Numbered from the stretch's first letter, positions 34,837 through 46,408 are shown. The stretch is DNA of 64,000 nucleotides from Myxococcales bacterium (GCA_020633335.1 JACKDU010000003.1:186001-250000), one strand, 5' to 3'. The notes: a model not told the origin generated them from the sequence alone. Numbers and translations: made by a program.

Positions 34837-35592
34837 ATGAGCGGCGAGATCTCCAACGACCCGGCGACCCCGACCTGGCTCGGCCTCGGTGAGGACGGTC
34901 CCTCGGCCGGGGTCGGGCGCATCGCCAACCTGGTCGGCGCGTCGGTCCTGGCGATCGGCGGGATCTGGCTCCTGGGGGGCGCTGGCGGCCAGGAGCCGGA
35001 GCTTGAGCCGGAGCCGCCGACGGTCGCTGCCGCGTCCGGAGGCGATGGTTCTTCGGGCAAGGAGCCGGAGAAGACGCCCGACAAGGAGCCGGAGAAGGCC
35101 CCGGAGAAGGCCCCGAAGGAGCCGGAGAAGGCGCCCGAGAAGGAGCCCGCCGAGGCGGCGACGGGGAGCGGGGGCGAGGCCGCGCCGCCGACCGAGGCCG
35201 CGACCGCGACCGCGGGGGCGGACGCTGCCAAGGGCGAGCCGGCCTCGGCCGACGCCCTCGTCAAGCGCGGCGAGGCGGCCCTCAAGAGCGGCAAGCGATC
35301 GAGCGCGAAGCGGCTCTTTGAAGAGGCCCTGACGATCGAGCCCCAGAACGCCGGGGCGATGATGGGCCTCTCCAACCTGAGCTTCGACGCCGGAAACTAC
35401 CCGAGCGCCGAGCGCTGGGCCCGACAGGCGGTCCAGATCGCGCCGCGCAACGCCGACTACCGGGTCCGCCTCGGGGACGCGTACTTCAAGCTCAAGCAAT
35501 TCGATCGGGCGCGCGCGCAGTACGAGCGGGCCGAGAAGATGGGGCACCCCTTCGCCAAGGCTCGGCTTAGCCGGTTGCCCAAGGGCAAATAG
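34837..35592 (+). CDS. Single-span membrane protein with TPR domain
   Basis: 251 aa. A short N-terminus, one membrane segment (about residues 28-48, IANLVGASVLAIGGIWLLGG), a charged Lys/Glu/Pro linker (KEPEKTPDKEPEKAPEK type, about 72-115), an Ala/Thr stretch, and about three TPR units (ADALVKRGEAALKSGKRSSAKRLFEEALTIEP, AGAMMGLSNLSFDAGNYPSAERWARQAVQIAP, ADYRVRLGDAYFKLKQFDRARAQYERA). TPRs bind partner proteins. TACACT lies at 34814-34819, 17 nt before the ATG; a GTG at 34810 is an alternative start. Its last codons contain the palindrome TTGCCCAAGGGCAA. Confidence 0.78.
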   Translation: MSGEISNDPATPTWLGLGEDGPSAGVGRIANLVGASVLAIGGIWLLGGAGGQEPELEPEPPTVAAASGGDGSSGKEPEKTPDKEPEKAPEKAPKEPEKAPEKEPAEAATGSGGEAAPPTEAATATAGADAAKGEPASADALVKRGEAALKSGKRSSAKRLFEEALTIEPQNAGAMMGLSNLSFDAGNYPSAERWARQAVQIAPRNADYRVRLGDAYFKLKQFDRARAQYERAEKMGHPFAKARLSRLPKGK

Positions 35593-35731
35593 CCCAAAGA
35601 GCCCAAAGAGCCCGCGGTCGTTCCGAACGATGTTTACGACGGGCGAGGCTCGGGCCCGGAGCGGCTCCCGTCGGCGGTCAATTTGGCCCTCGACGATCGC
35701 GCTCCGGCTGGGGCATAGTCGAGCATCGATC

Positions 35732-36694
35732 ATGCCGCGCACTAACCTCGCCACGATCCTCTCGCTCCTCCTCGGTGCCACCGCGCTCGCCGCCTGCAGC
35801 GGTGGCAAGAATGAGAGCGAGTCCGCCAGCACGACCAACGCGTCCAACGCGTCCAACGCGTCCAACGGCACCGGGGAAACGAGCTCCTCGTCGTCGGGCG
35901 GGATGGCGACGACCACCAGCGCCAGCGGTAGCGCCACCGACTCGGCGACCGGGACCACCGCGGCGACCGCCACGAGCGGGACCACCGGCTGCAACATCTT
36001 CGACTGCACCGACATGGGGACCGTCGGCATGTGCGACATCTGGGCTCAGGACTGCCCGGATGGCGAGAAGTGCATGCCCTACGCCGACGACGGCGGGAAC
36101 GCCTGGAACGCGACCAAGTGCTCGCCCGTCGATCGGAACGCGGCCGGCATCGGCGAGGAGTGCATGGGCGGCGGCGTCAGCGGGGTCGACAACTGCGTCA
36201 AGGGGTCGATGTGCTACTACGTCGACGGCGAGACCGGCCTCGGCGTCTGCGTCGCCTTCTGCACCGGCAACCCCGACGCGCCGATGTGCCAGACCCTCGA
36301 GGAGGTCTGCTCGATCTCCAACGACGGCGTGCTGATCCTCTGCCGCAAGAACTGCAACCCGCTCCTCCAGGACTGCGAGGGGTCGGCGGCCTGCCTCCCG
36401 GCGTCGGGCACCGACAAGTTCGTCTGCATCGTCGACGCCTCGGGTGACACCGGGGCCCCCGGCGATCCCTGCGAGTACCTCAACTCCTGCGACCCGGGCC
36501 TCCTCTGCGCCGACGCCCAGTTCGTCCCCGGGTGCCAGGCCAGCGGCTGCTGCACCGAGTTCTGCGACCTCAACGACCCGAACAAGGACGACGCCTGCTC
36601 GAAGAAGGGCGAGGGCGTGACCTGCGAGGCCTACTACGAGATGGACCCGCCGCCCGGGCTCGAGAACATCGGCGTCTGCATCCTCCCGCCCTGA
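35732..36694 (+). CDS. Cys-rich lipoprotein of unknown function
   Basis: 320 aa. Lipobox LAAC (Cys22) and a linker of about 65 residues that starts with NASNASNASN, encoded by three exact 9-bp repeats (AACGCGTCC, from 35837). The mature domain has about 30 cysteines, with segments CDIWAQDCPDGEKCMPYADD, CVKGSMCYYVDGETGLGVC, CEYLNSCDPGLLC and CQASGCCTEFCDL. No DUF4215 pattern is present. The spacing resembles other myxobacterial secreted Cys-rich proteins, but I do not recognise a named family. TAGTCG is 10 nt upstream of the ATG. Confidence 0.7.
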   Translation: MPRTNLATILSLLLGATALAACSGGKNESESASTTNASNASNASNGTGETSSSSSGGMATTTSASGSATDSATGTTAATATSGTTGCNIFDCTDMGTVGMCDIWAQDCPDGEKCMPYADDGGNAWNATKCSPVDRNAAGIGEECMGGGVSGVDNCVKGSMCYYVDGETGLGVCVAFCTGNPDAPMCQTLEEVCSISNDGVLILCRKNCNPLLQDCEGSAACLPASGTDKFVCIVDASGDTGAPGDPCEYLNSCDPGLLCADAQFVPGCQASGCCTEFCDLNDPNKDDACSKKGEGVTCEAYYEMDPPPGLENIGVCILPP

Positions 36695-36730
36695 TCGCAG
36701 CCTGATCGGCAGGTCCGGGTGAGGTGACGG

Positions 36731-36752
36731 GGGCGGGCCTGAGGGTCCGCCC
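36731..36752 (+). terminator. Candidate terminator after the Cys-rich lipoprotein gene
   Basis: GGGCGG (36731-36736) pairs with CCGCCC (36747-36752), inner CCT/AGG, followed by TCGTTCGTTTCG. The T-content is moderate. Confidence 0.4.
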
Positions 36753-36809
36753 TCGTTCGTTTCGGCGGGCTTGCGGCGGCCGCGGGCTTTTTGGCAATGT
36801 GCGCCCCGC

Positions 36810-38933
36810 ATGCGCGAATCCACCGCGATCTCGGCCGCCGCTGGGCCGCCCCTCGACGTCTCGCCCGCGCTCTGGGGCCGCTCGGGTCGCCCCTTCTGGG
36901 GGACCGCGATCCGCTTCTACATCGCGTTCTCTCTGATCTGGATCGGCCTCTACTACGAGGCGCCGCTGGTCCGCTGGGGCCTGGTCGGCGCCGGCGTGGT
37001 CGCCTTCATCGCCTATCCCGCGCTCGTCCGCGCGCTCCTTCGGCCGCTCGAGCGGCGGGTCGCGGCGACCGGGCGGAGCGGCGCGAGCGGGCTCCTCCGC
37101 GAGCTCCGGGCCGCGTGGCGCGTCCGTCGGCTCGCGCCCCACGCGTGGTTGCCGCTGCAGGAGGCGCGCCTCCACCTCGCGGTCGGCGACGGCAAGGCGG
37201 CGATGCGCTCGCTCGCGGATCTTCGGCGCCTCGCCGGCGGGAGCGATCCGGCGATCCTCCGCGCCCAGGTCCACGCGGCCCTCCTCGCCGGCGATCCGAA
37301 GGCGCTCCGCGAGGCGATGAGCGAGCGCGAGGCCGCGGGCGCGCTGGGGCCCTGGGATCGCCTCCATCGGGCGATCGTCGCGCTCGACGGCGGGAGCCGC
37401 GGGGAGGCGGCGGTGCTCGAGGATCTCGAGGCCGCGAGGGCGGCCCTCGGGGATCACCCGTGGGTCCTGGCTGCGCTGACCCTGGCCCACGAGCGCAGCG
37501 ACCGACCGGCCGAGGCGGAGGCCCTGGCCGCGCTCGCCACGGCCGCGCTCGCGGACCACCACGAGGTCGCGGCCGGCCTCCTACGGCGGGCCGAGAAGGG
37601 CCTGCGGACCTATCGCAAGGCCCAGCAGCGGCGTGAGCGACGGGGGGCGAAGGCGGCGAGCGATCGACGGGCGAAGGGGGACGAGGCGGCGCCGAAGGTC
37701 GCGGCTCGGGCGAGCGCCGCGGCGGTCGAGGTCGAGGTCGAGCGAGCGCCGGCGCCCGAGGTCGCCGCGAAGGGAGCGCGCGAGACGGTGACGGAGGTCG
37801 ACGCGAGGTCGGAGCTCGCGGCCGAGCGGTCGGGCGCGGCCCCGAAGACCCGCGCCAAGCGTGCCGACGACGATCAGCGCAACCCGAAGGGGAGCAAGAA
37901 GGCCCGGCAGCAGGCGCGCCGCGAGGCCCGGCGGCAGGCCAAGGCGGAGGAGCGGCGACGCAAGTCCGAGGAGGCGAGCCGGCGGAGGAGCCCGGTCGAG
38001 CATGCGGCGGCGAGCGCCGCTTCGCCGACGCCCGGGGCGAGCGAGCGCGCGTCGGAGGGGAGCGACGCGCAGCGGGAGGCGACGGCGAGCGCCGCCTCGA
38101 AGGTGGAGGCGAGCGCCTCCGTGCCCGCGCCGAGCGTCGCCCCGCCGCGCGTCGAGAGCGTCGCTCCGGCGAGCGCCGTGGGCGTCTCCGTGCCCGCGCC
38201 GAGCGTCGCCCCGCCGCGTGTCGAGAGCGTCGCTCCGGCGAGCGCGCCTGCGCTCGCGCCGGGCGTGGCCCCGCGCGTCGTCGCCCCGGCGAGCGCGCCC
38301 GTGGTGCCGAGCGTGGCCCTGCCGCGCGTCGGCAGCGTGAGCCCGCCGAGCGTGGCCCCGCAGCCGCCGCGGGTCGCGAGCGCCCGCTGCCGAGCGTCCC
38401 CGATCCGCCCCGCCGAGCGTGGGCGCCCCGCCGCGGCCGCCGCGGGTCACCAGCGCCGCGGTGGCGAGCGCGAACGTCATGTCCCCAAGGACAGGTTCAT
38501 TCACGCCTGTTCCAAGGGACACGGGCTCGGCGGCCCCGCCGGCCGGCGGGTGATCCTCCCGCCCCTGGTCCGCTTGCCGCGGCCCGCCGGGGCGCCGGCG
38601 GGCGAGGGGTCTTCGGCGGGCCGCGGCCGACCAGGTCGTGCCCTCGCCCCATCCGCCGCCGCGGCCCGCCCGGGCCGTGCCTCGCCGGGGCGCCGCCGCG
38701 CCTCAACCTGCCGCGCCTGGTCGGCGGCCAGCGGCCGGCGGCGCCCGCCGGGCTCCCCACCCGCACCGGCTCCTTCGCCGCCGTCCCGCCGCCGGTGCCG
38801 TCCGGGGTCGCGCCCGCGGAGCCGGCCCCGACGAGCGGGCGACCGGACCCGTCGGTCGACGACGGCTGGGGCGGCCTCGTCGGCCTCGGCGACGACGAGC
38901 GCTCCTAGAGGTCTGGAGCCGGACCGACGATGA
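36810..38933 (+). CDS. Membrane protein with helical repeats and low-complexity tail; C-terminus frame-shifted
   Basis: As read, 707 aa from the ATG at 36810. Two adjacent hydrophobic segments (about residues 35-75), then an Ala/Leu-rich helical, TPR-like region (about 100-270), a Lys/Arg/Glu-rich charged part (about 275-400) and a Pro/Ala/Ser/Val repeat region with SVAPPRVESVAPASA-type units (about 430-520). After about 38385 the repeat character leaves this frame: in frame +1, PPSVGAPPRPPRVTSAAVASA and TGSFTPVPR appear (38405-38550), and in the third frame PRLNLPRLVGG...TGSFAAVPPPVPSG runs to a stop at 38908. So at least one, probably several, indels break the tail. Either assembly errors or real decay. 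No family was recognised. Confidence 0.55.
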   Translation: MRESTAISAAAGPPLDVSPALWGRSGRPFWGTAIRFYIAFSLIWIGLYYEAPLVRWGLVGAGVVAFIAYPALVRALLRPLERRVAATGRSGASGLLRELRAAWRVRRLAPHAWLPLQEARLHLAVGDGKAAMRSLADLRRLAGGSDPAILRAQVHAALLAGDPKALREAMSEREAAGALGPWDRLHRAIVALDGGSRGEAAVLEDLEAARAALGDHPWVLAALTLAHERSDRPAEAEALAALATAALADHHEVAAGLLRRAEKGLRTYRKAQQRRERRGAKAASDRRAKGDEAAPKVAARASAAAVEVEVERAPAPEVAAKGARETVTEVDARSELAAERSGAAPKTRAKRADDDQRNPKGSKKARQQARREARRQAKAEERRRKSEEASRRRSPVEHAAASAASPTPGASERASEGSDAQREATASAASKVEASASVPAPSVAPPRVESVAPASAVGVSVPAPSVAPPRVESVAPASAPALAPGVAPRVVAPASAPVVPSVALPRVGSVSPPSVAPQPPRVASARCRASPIRPAERGRPAAAAAGHQRRGGERERHVPKDRFIHACSKGHGLGGPAGRRVILPPLVRLPRPAGAPAGEGSSAGRGRPGRALAPSAAAARPGRASPGRRRASTCRAWSAASGRRRPPGSPPAPAPSPPSRRRCRPGSRPRSRPRRAGDRTRRSTTAGAASSASATTSAPRGLEPDRR

Positions 38934-38934
38934 A

Positions 38935-38962
38935 GACCCCGCCGCGGCGCAGCGGCGGGGTC
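38935..38962. terminator. Intrinsic-terminator-like hairpin between convergent genes
   Basis: GACCCCGCCGC (38935-38945) is the perfect complement of GCGGCGGGGTC (38952-38962), with a 6-nt loop. It is placed between the 36810 gene and lon. There is no strong T-run on either side. Confidence 0.6.
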
Positions 38963-38983
38963 GTCGTCGTCCGAGCGAGCCGC

Positions 38984-41376
<2,393 letters not shown>

Positions 41377-41380
<4 letters not shown>

Positions 41381-41811
41381 CGCTGCTCTCCCTGATCGTC
41401 GTCGCCGTCGCTTGTGGGCGCGGCCGCGGTCGCGGCTCCGGCCCGGAGGATCGAGCACTCGAGGATCCCGTCGCGGTAGGCGTGCGCGAGGCGATCGACG
41501 TCGATCACCCACGGGAGCTCGAGGCGCCGCTGAAAGGCGCCGAAGGCGATCTCGGAGCGGAGGTAGTCGGCGCCGCGCTCGAAGGTCGGCGCCCGGCGGC
41601 TGCCGGTGATCACGAGGGTGCGGCCGCGGACCTGGATCCGGAGGTCGTCCGCTCGCACGCCGGCGACCTCGATCCGCACCCAGGCGCGATCGGTGGTGAC
41701 GACGACGTCCGCCTGCGGCTGCCAGCCTGCGGCGCCGAAGCGGGTGGCGGGGTGGTGGCCGGCGAGGAGCTCCCAGAGCGCGTCACCGGGCCTTCGTCGA
41801 GGCGACGTCAT
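41377..41811 (-). CDS. Small heat-shock protein, Hsp20/alpha-crystallin family
   Basis: 144 aa. An alpha-crystallin domain covers about residues 30-125: ADVVVTTDRAWVRIEVAGVRADDLRIQVRGRTLVITGSR, followed by RGADYLRSEIAFGAFQRRLELPWVID and the YRDGILECSI strand. An ATP-independent holdase that keeps unfolded proteins soluble. The start at 41811 follows TATCGT by 9 nt. The stop overlaps the lon start (ATGA), so a holdase and a protease are translated from one mRNA, which fits heat or stress response. The C-terminus is acidic and lacks an obvious I-x-I motif. Confidence 0.88.
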
Positions 41812-41820
41812 GGTTTCACG

Positions 41821-41826
41821 ACGATA
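41821..41826 (-). promoter_or_regulatory. -10-like TATCGT of the hsp20-lon operon
   Basis: On the minus strand, ending 9 nt before the ATG at 41811. No CIRCE-like inverted repeat was noticed. Confidence 0.45.
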
Positions 41827-41907
41827 GGAGCGAGGGGCGGGCGATGGCGCGCGCACCTTGTGCGTCGGCGGGGCTCAGGGGCCGCAGCGCCGACGCGGAG
41901 CCTCGTC

Positions 41908-41913
41908 TACACT
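41908..41913 (+). promoter_or_regulatory. -10-like TACACT of the cyclase gene
   Basis: Ends 7 nt before the ATG at 41921. Confidence 0.5.
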
Positions 41914-41920
41914 CGCCCGG

Positions 41921-43243
41921 ATGGCCGACGACGCGCCCACCGCACCCGGCGGGCTCCGGGTCTCGCGGTGGACGGGGGAGTTCGTTCGGCGCGAGGACGA
42001 GGAGGCCTATCGCCTCGCGGTGCTCAAGGAGGCGGTCGCGCGCAACCGGGTGATCGCCCTCGGCGGGGTGCTCCTCACCGTCCTCTTCGCCATCGCCGAT
42101 CGCTCGATCGTCGCCGAGGCGGCCTACTACGAGGTCCTGGCGCTGCGGGTCGCCGGCGTCCTGCCGATGGTGATCTTCGGCCTCGCGCCGCCGCCGCGGG
42201 GCCCCTGGTGGCTCCCGCGGCTCACCTTCGCGGCCGCGCTCTGGTACGTCACCCTCATGGTGGTCGTCGCCACCATGCTGCCGCCGCGTCCGGTCGCGCT
42301 GACGATCTGGACCGCGCTGATCCTGATGATCTACCTCCTGCCGCCGCTGCGGATGTGGGCGGCGATCACCCTCGCGTCGGTGATCTTCGCGGCGATCGTC
42401 GCCGTCGTCCCGCTCCCGTGGCCGATCGATCACCCCGAGACCGTCCGCGGCCTGATGATGATCCTCGGGGTCAACGTCCTCGGCGCGCTCACCCTGCGGG
42501 CGCTCGAGCGCGGCCGCCGGGCCGAGTTCGCGCTCCTCTCCCGGACCCTGCCGCGCTCGGTGATCCCGCGCCTGCGCCGCGGCGAGCGGGTGGTCGACCA
42601 CGTCGACGAGGCGAGCATCCTCTTCGCCGATCTCGTCGGCTTCTCGAGCCGCTCGGCGACCATGAAGACCGCCGACGTCCTCGAGATGCTCGAGGAGCTC
42701 TTCGCGGCGATCGACGTCCTCACCGCCAAGCACGGCGCCGAGAAGATCAAGACGATCGGCGACTGCTACATGGCCGCCGCCGGGATCCCGGAGCCGCGCC
42801 CCGATCACGCGCGGGTGCTCGCCCGCCTCGCCCTCGACATGGTGGCGATGGTCGAGTCGCGGAGCTTCGCCGGCCACAAGCTCCGCCTCCGGATCGGCCT
42901 CCACTGCGGGCCGGTCGCCGCCGGGATCATCGGCCACGACCGCTTCCTCTACGACGTCTGGGGCGAGACCGTGAACACCGCGCAGCGGATGGAGTCGCGC
43001 GGGCTCCCCGGCGTGATCCTGGTGACCCCGGGCTTCGCGGTGAAGGTCATGGACGAGTTCGAGCTCGTCGAGCACGGCGAGGTCAACCTCAAGGACGGCT
43101 CCCAGTGCCTCGCCTATCGCCTGGTCGCCGAGCGTCCGGCGTCGGCGTCGGCGTCGGCGAGCGGCAGCCGCTCGTCGCTGGTCGCGGCCGCGGCCGAAGC
43201 GAGCGGGAGCCGCGAGCGCGCGGCGAGCCCGGCGGCGACGTGA
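41921..43243 (+). CDS. Membrane-bound class III adenylate cyclase
   Basis: 440 aa. Six hydrophobic segments (about residues 40-205) precede a class III cyclase domain: metal Asp in ILFADLVGFSS, second metal Asp and base-selecting Lys in EKIKTIGDCYM, and RIGLHCGPVAAGIIGHDRFLYDVWGETVNTAQRM. The Lys in KTIGD and the Asp in YDVWG are the adenine-specifying pair, so cAMP rather than cGMP is predicted. The catalytic domain faces the cytoplasm; the 6-TM part is probably the sensor. The last ~40 residues are Ser/Ala-rich. TACACT 7 nt upstream supports the start. No cAMP receptor gene is nearby. Confidence 0.9.
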   Translation: MADDAPTAPGGLRVSRWTGEFVRREDEEAYRLAVLKEAVARNRVIALGGVLLTVLFAIADRSIVAEAAYYEVLALRVAGVLPMVIFGLAPPPRGPWWLPRLTFAAALWYVTLMVVVATMLPPRPVALTIWTALILMIYLLPPLRMWAAITLASVIFAAIVAVVPLPWPIDHPETVRGLMMILGVNVLGALTLRALERGRRAEFALLSRTLPRSVIPRLRRGERVVDHVDEASILFADLVGFSSRSATMKTADVLEMLEELFAAIDVLTAKHGAEKIKTIGDCYMAAAGIPEPRPDHARVLARLALDMVAMVESRSFAGHKLRLRIGLHCGPVAAGIIGHDRFLYDVWGETVNTAQRMESRGLPGVILVTPGFAVKVMDEFELVEHGEVNLKDGSQCLAYRLVAERPASASASASGSRSSLVAAAAEASGSRERAASPAAT

Positions 43244-43258
43244 TCGACCGGTGCACCG

Positions 43259-44074
43259 CTAGTTGACGCAGATCGCCGCGAACTCGCTGTTCGCGTCGTC
43301 GAGCGGCGCCTCGGTCTTGCACTCGTTGACCTCCCACGTCCGGCGGGCGCGGAAGCGGTAGATCCCGGGGGCGGCGGGGGCGACGAAATTCTCGGTGATG
43401 TCGCCCTCCCAGGGCTTGCAGTTCTTCTCGCTCCCCCAGTTGTAGAAGCACTGGTTCGGCGGGTTGTCGACGATCCCGACCATCGCCTGGGTGTAGCAGC
43501 CCTTGCACTCGCAGAAGTTCACCTGCCAGTGGTACGAGAGGGCCACCTGCGCGCCCGGGGCGACGGTGATGAAGTTGTCGCCGCCGTTGAGGCTGACGTT
43601 GGAGATCGTGATCTCCTGGACCGGGCCGACCGAGGCCGGGTAGGCCGGCGGGTTGGGGCCGTCGTGCTGGCAGGGATCGCAGGGGTCGCCGAGGCCGTCC
43701 ATGTCGCCGTCCTCTTGCCCGGGGTTGGAGAGGAGCGGGCAGTTGTCGGCGTCGTCGCAGTGGCCGTCGTCGTCGCCGTCCGGGCACCCGCCGCTGCTGC
43801 TCCCGCTGGTGTCGACGGGGGCGGTCGTCGACGCGTCGCCGGTCGTGCCGGTCTCCGCTCCGGTGCTGCCGCTCCCGGTGCCCCCGCTGGCGCTCGCGCT
43901 GGCGCTGGCGCTCGCGCCCGTGGTCGGTCCCGAGGTGGTGGTCGTCGTCGCGCCGGCGCTCGTCGAGCCCCCAGCGCCGCTCGTCTCGCTCGCGCCCGCG
44001 CTCTCGCCGTTGTAGTCCGGGTTGCCGAGGATGCAGCCACTGAGGGAGAGCGCGAGGAGGAGCCAGCGTCGCAC
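43259..44074 (-). CDS. Lipoprotein with thrombospondin type 3-like repeat
   Basis: 271 aa from a GTG. Lipobox SLSGC (Cys14) and about 70 residues of Ser/Thr/Gly/Ala linker. A calcium-binding TSP3-like unit follows: DGDDDGHCDDADNCPLLSN and EDGDMDGLGDPCDPC. The C-terminal domain of about 150 residues contains repeated Cys pairs (FCECKGC, WGSEKNCKPW) and looks like a beta-sandwich (ITISNVSLNGGDNFITV, PGIYRFRARRTWEV). It is likely surface exposed. TACCAT ends 6 nt before the GTG. It converges on the cyclase gene with 15 bp between. Confidence 0.75.
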   Translation of the reverse strand: MRRWLLLALSLSGCILGNPDYNGESAGASETSGAGGSTSAGATTTTTSGPTTGASASASASASGGTGSGSTGAETGTTGDASTTAPVDTSGSSSGGCPDGDDDGHCDDADNCPLLSNPGQEDGDMDGLGDPCDPCQHDGPNPPAYPASVGPVQEITISNVSLNGGDNFITVAPGAQVALSYHWQVNFCECKGCYTQAMVGIVDNPPNQCFYNWGSEKNCKPWEGDITENFVAPAAPGIYRFRARRTWEVNECKTEAPLDDANSEFAAICVN

Positions 44075-44080
44075 GACCCC

Positions 44081-44086
44081 ATGGTA
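44081..44086 (-). promoter_or_regulatory. -10-like TACCAT of the TSP3 lipoprotein gene
   Basis: CTGCTACCAT on the minus strand, ending 6 nt before the GTG at 44074. Confidence 0.55.
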
Positions 44087-44135
44087 GCAGCCGCGGACGT
44101 CCTCGCGCGACCGGACGCGCGCCCGCGAGCAGGGT

Positions 44136-46121
44136 CTAGCCCGGGCGCGCGCTGTCGAAGGAGAGCGCGGCGATCCGCGCCCGGACGTCGGCCTCGCGGG
44201 CGCTCTGCTCGTCGCTGAGCGCCTTGATCGCCCCCCGGAGCTCGGCCAGGCGATCCTCCTCGCTGGCGAGCTCGGCGACGTAGCGCTCCCGCAGGCGGCG
44301 CTCGTCGGCGGCGTTGCCGAGGGCCCGGAGGTTCTCGCGGAGGCGCCCCTGGTTGTCGAAGATCTCCTTGATCGTCACCTCGTGCCCGTGGATCTGCCGG
44401 CGGAGCTCGGTGACGGACACGGCGATCGCCGCGATCTCGGCGAGGCGCGCGTGGGTGGCGGCGTCGACGTAGCCGTTGCGCAGCCAGATCCCGTAGGTCT
44501 CGCCGTCGCAGGCGCCGACCGCCGTGGTCTCGCGCTCGGCCCCCTTCTCGATCACCTCGAAGCGGACGGTCTCGCGGGCCGGCACGTCGAAGCGGAAGCG
44601 GTAGAAGGAGTCGGTGCGCTCGACCGGCGCGGGCGTGTCGACGAGCTCGTACTTCGGGATGAAGCGGTGGTCGAGGAAGAGATCGATCGGCCGATCGTTC
44701 TTGTTGGCGACCAGGTAGATCCGCCGGCTCAGGCGGAAGCGGGTGAGGTAGAGGGTGCCGTTGGAGATCCGCGCGCGCTGGACCTCGGAGAGGTCGGAGC
44801 GGTGGTCGACCTGGATCCGGCAGCCGAGCTCGACCGAGAAGGGGATCACCCGCTCCTCGTCGGGCTTGATCGTGTCGAGCATCGCCTCGCCGATGTAGGC
44901 GCCGTCCTCGATCACCGTCAGCGGCCCGCCCTCGAGGGTGAGGCCGGTGGTGTTCTTGAAGAGGAGCGCCGACATCGGGTTCTGCTCGCGGACGTCGGGG
45001 TTGTAGATCGCCACCCGCTTGCCGCCGAAGTCGCGGTGGAGGATCGGCACCAGCGCCGACTGGTTGCGGCGGACGGTGACCGGGTTGTCGATCGTGTAGT
45101 GGAGGAGATCGCCGACCTCCTGGGTGCGGGTGGTGACCGCCTGCGGGGGCGGCGGCGGCGGGCCGGAGTCCTCGGAGCGCATCGGCGCGCGGGCCCTGGC
45201 GCGGCCCGTGGGCGCGGCGGCCGGGGCCGGCGCGGCCATCCGCGGCGGCGGCGGGGGAGCGCCGCCCGGGGCCCCGCCGAGCGCGAGATCGGCGATCCCG
45301 TGCTCGAGCTGCGGCGGGGCGTAGGCCGCCTCCTCCTTGACCACGACCACCGGCCGCCGCTTGTAGCGCGGCGAGTAGAGGTCGTGGACGAAGGAGATCG
45401 GCAGGCCGGCGACCAGGGTCAGCGAGACGTCGCTCCAGTCGTCGTCGGTCGTGTTGTCGACCAGCGCCCAGCCCTGGATCGCCGTCGACGCGCCGTAGAG
45501 GAGGACCCGGTAGGAGGTCTTCCAGATCGGGGTCTCGATCACGTAGGAGACGGTCATCGACCGCTCGCCCTCGCCGCGCGAGAAGATCGTCAGGCGCTTG
45601 AGGTCCTTCTTCTTCGCCGAGATCAGGATGTCGAGGAGGTGCTGGAGGTCCTTGCGGAGCGCCTGGTCGGCGAGCTCGACCCGGCGCACGTCGGCGAGGT
45701 CGTGGCTCTCAAAGGCGGCGCCGTCGACCCAGAGGGCGATCCGGTGGCCCTCGATCGTCGCCTCGCCCTCGCGGCGGGTGAAGGGCTCGACCCCGGCGAT
45801 CACCCCCTCGCTCGCGCCGTCGGCCCGGTGGACGACCGCCCGGGTGCCGACGAGCTGGCCGAGGAGCCCGGAGATCGCCCGGCCCTCGGGGATGTGGATC
45901 GCGAAGTCCTCGAGCTGCTTGCTGAGGGGCTGGGTCGACTCGTAGGAGATGGAGGCCACCCGGCCGCCGTCGTGGTCGAGGACCGTCAGCGACTTGAGCA
46001 CGTCGTTCATCTCGCTCGCGCGGAAGGAGAGCTCGACCGAGGCCTCGCCGTGGATCATGCCGTGGCGTTCGAAGTAGCCGACGCCGTGCTTGAAGAGGAC
46101 CACCGATGTCACCGGGAGCAT
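44136..46121 (-). CDS. DUF4139-like (mucoidy inhibitor A-related) protein
   Basis: 661 aa without signal peptide. The N-terminus begins VTSVVLFKHGVGYFERHG. The middle has VSYVIETPIWKTSYRVLLYG...GWALVDNTTDDDWSDVSLTLVAGLPISF, the DUF4139 hallmark of a 'W..SY...' strand followed by 'N...EDW.DV.L.L..G.P'. A Gly/Ala/Pro hinge (about 310-360) precedes more beta segments (RVIPFSVELGCRIQV) and a C-terminal coiled coil (about 545-655, RLRERYVAELASEEDRLAELRGAI). The family is widespread and poorly understood. The ATG at 46121 follows TACCAT by 7 nt. Divergent from the next gene. Confidence 0.72.
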   Translation of the reverse strand: MLPVTSVVLFKHGVGYFERHGMIHGEASVELSFRASEMNDVLKSLTVLDHDGGRVASISYESTQPLSKQLEDFAIHIPEGRAISGLLGQLVGTRAVVHRADGASEGVIAGVEPFTRREGEATIEGHRIALWVDGAAFESHDLADVRRVELADQALRKDLQHLLDILISAKKKDLKRLTIFSRGEGERSMTVSYVIETPIWKTSYRVLLYGASTAIQGWALVDNTTDDDWSDVSLTLVAGLPISFVHDLYSPRYKRRPVVVVKEEAAYAPPQLEHGIADLALGGAPGGAPPPPPRMAAPAPAAAPTGRARARAPMRSEDSGPPPPPPQAVTTRTQEVGDLLHYTIDNPVTVRRNQSALVPILHRDFGGKRVAIYNPDVREQNPMSALLFKNTTGLTLEGGPLTVIEDGAYIGEAMLDTIKPDEERVIPFSVELGCRIQVDHRSDLSEVQRARISNGTLYLTRFRLSRRIYLVANKNDRPIDLFLDHRFIPKYELVDTPAPVERTDSFYRFRFDVPARETVRFEVIEKGAERETTAVGACDGETYGIWLRNGYVDAATHARLAEIAAIAVSVTELRRQIHGHEVTIKEIFDNQGRLRENLRALGNAADERRLRERYVAELASEEDRLAELRGAIKALSDEQSAREADVRARIAALSFDSARPG

Positions 46122-46128
46122 GGCGGCG

Positions 46129-46134
46129 ATGGTA
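46129..46134 (-). promoter_or_regulatory. -10-like TACCAT of the DUF4139 gene
   Basis: On the minus strand, ending 7 nt before the ATG at 46121. Confidence 0.5.
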
Positions 46135-46378
46135 TCGGCGCGGCGGCGCCGGCGGCCAGCCGCGACCTCCTGGGCGCGCCGAGGCGCGGCCGTGCGCCCG
46201 ATGGGGCGCCCTCGGCCGGTCGCCGTCACCCCGCGGGTGCGGCCTCGCCCGGCCAGCCTCGCCGAGGACGGCGGCCGCGGCCTCGCGCCCCCAACAGGCA
46301 CCGCGCCGACGGGGCCTCGTGCGAGTCCGGCGCCGCCGGCTCCAGGAGCCGCCCAGCGGCCGCTGGCTGGCTCTGCGC

Positions 46379-46408
46379 TTGACACCTCCGGGGCGACCGG
46401 GCCACGTT
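46379..46408 (+). promoter_or_regulatory. Promoter of the 46417 gene
   Basis: A perfect -35 TTGACA (46379-46384), 18-nt spacer, weak -10 CACGTT (46403-46408) ending 8 nt before the ATG at 46417. The other ~250 bp of the divergent region hold nothing recognised. Confidence 0.55.
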
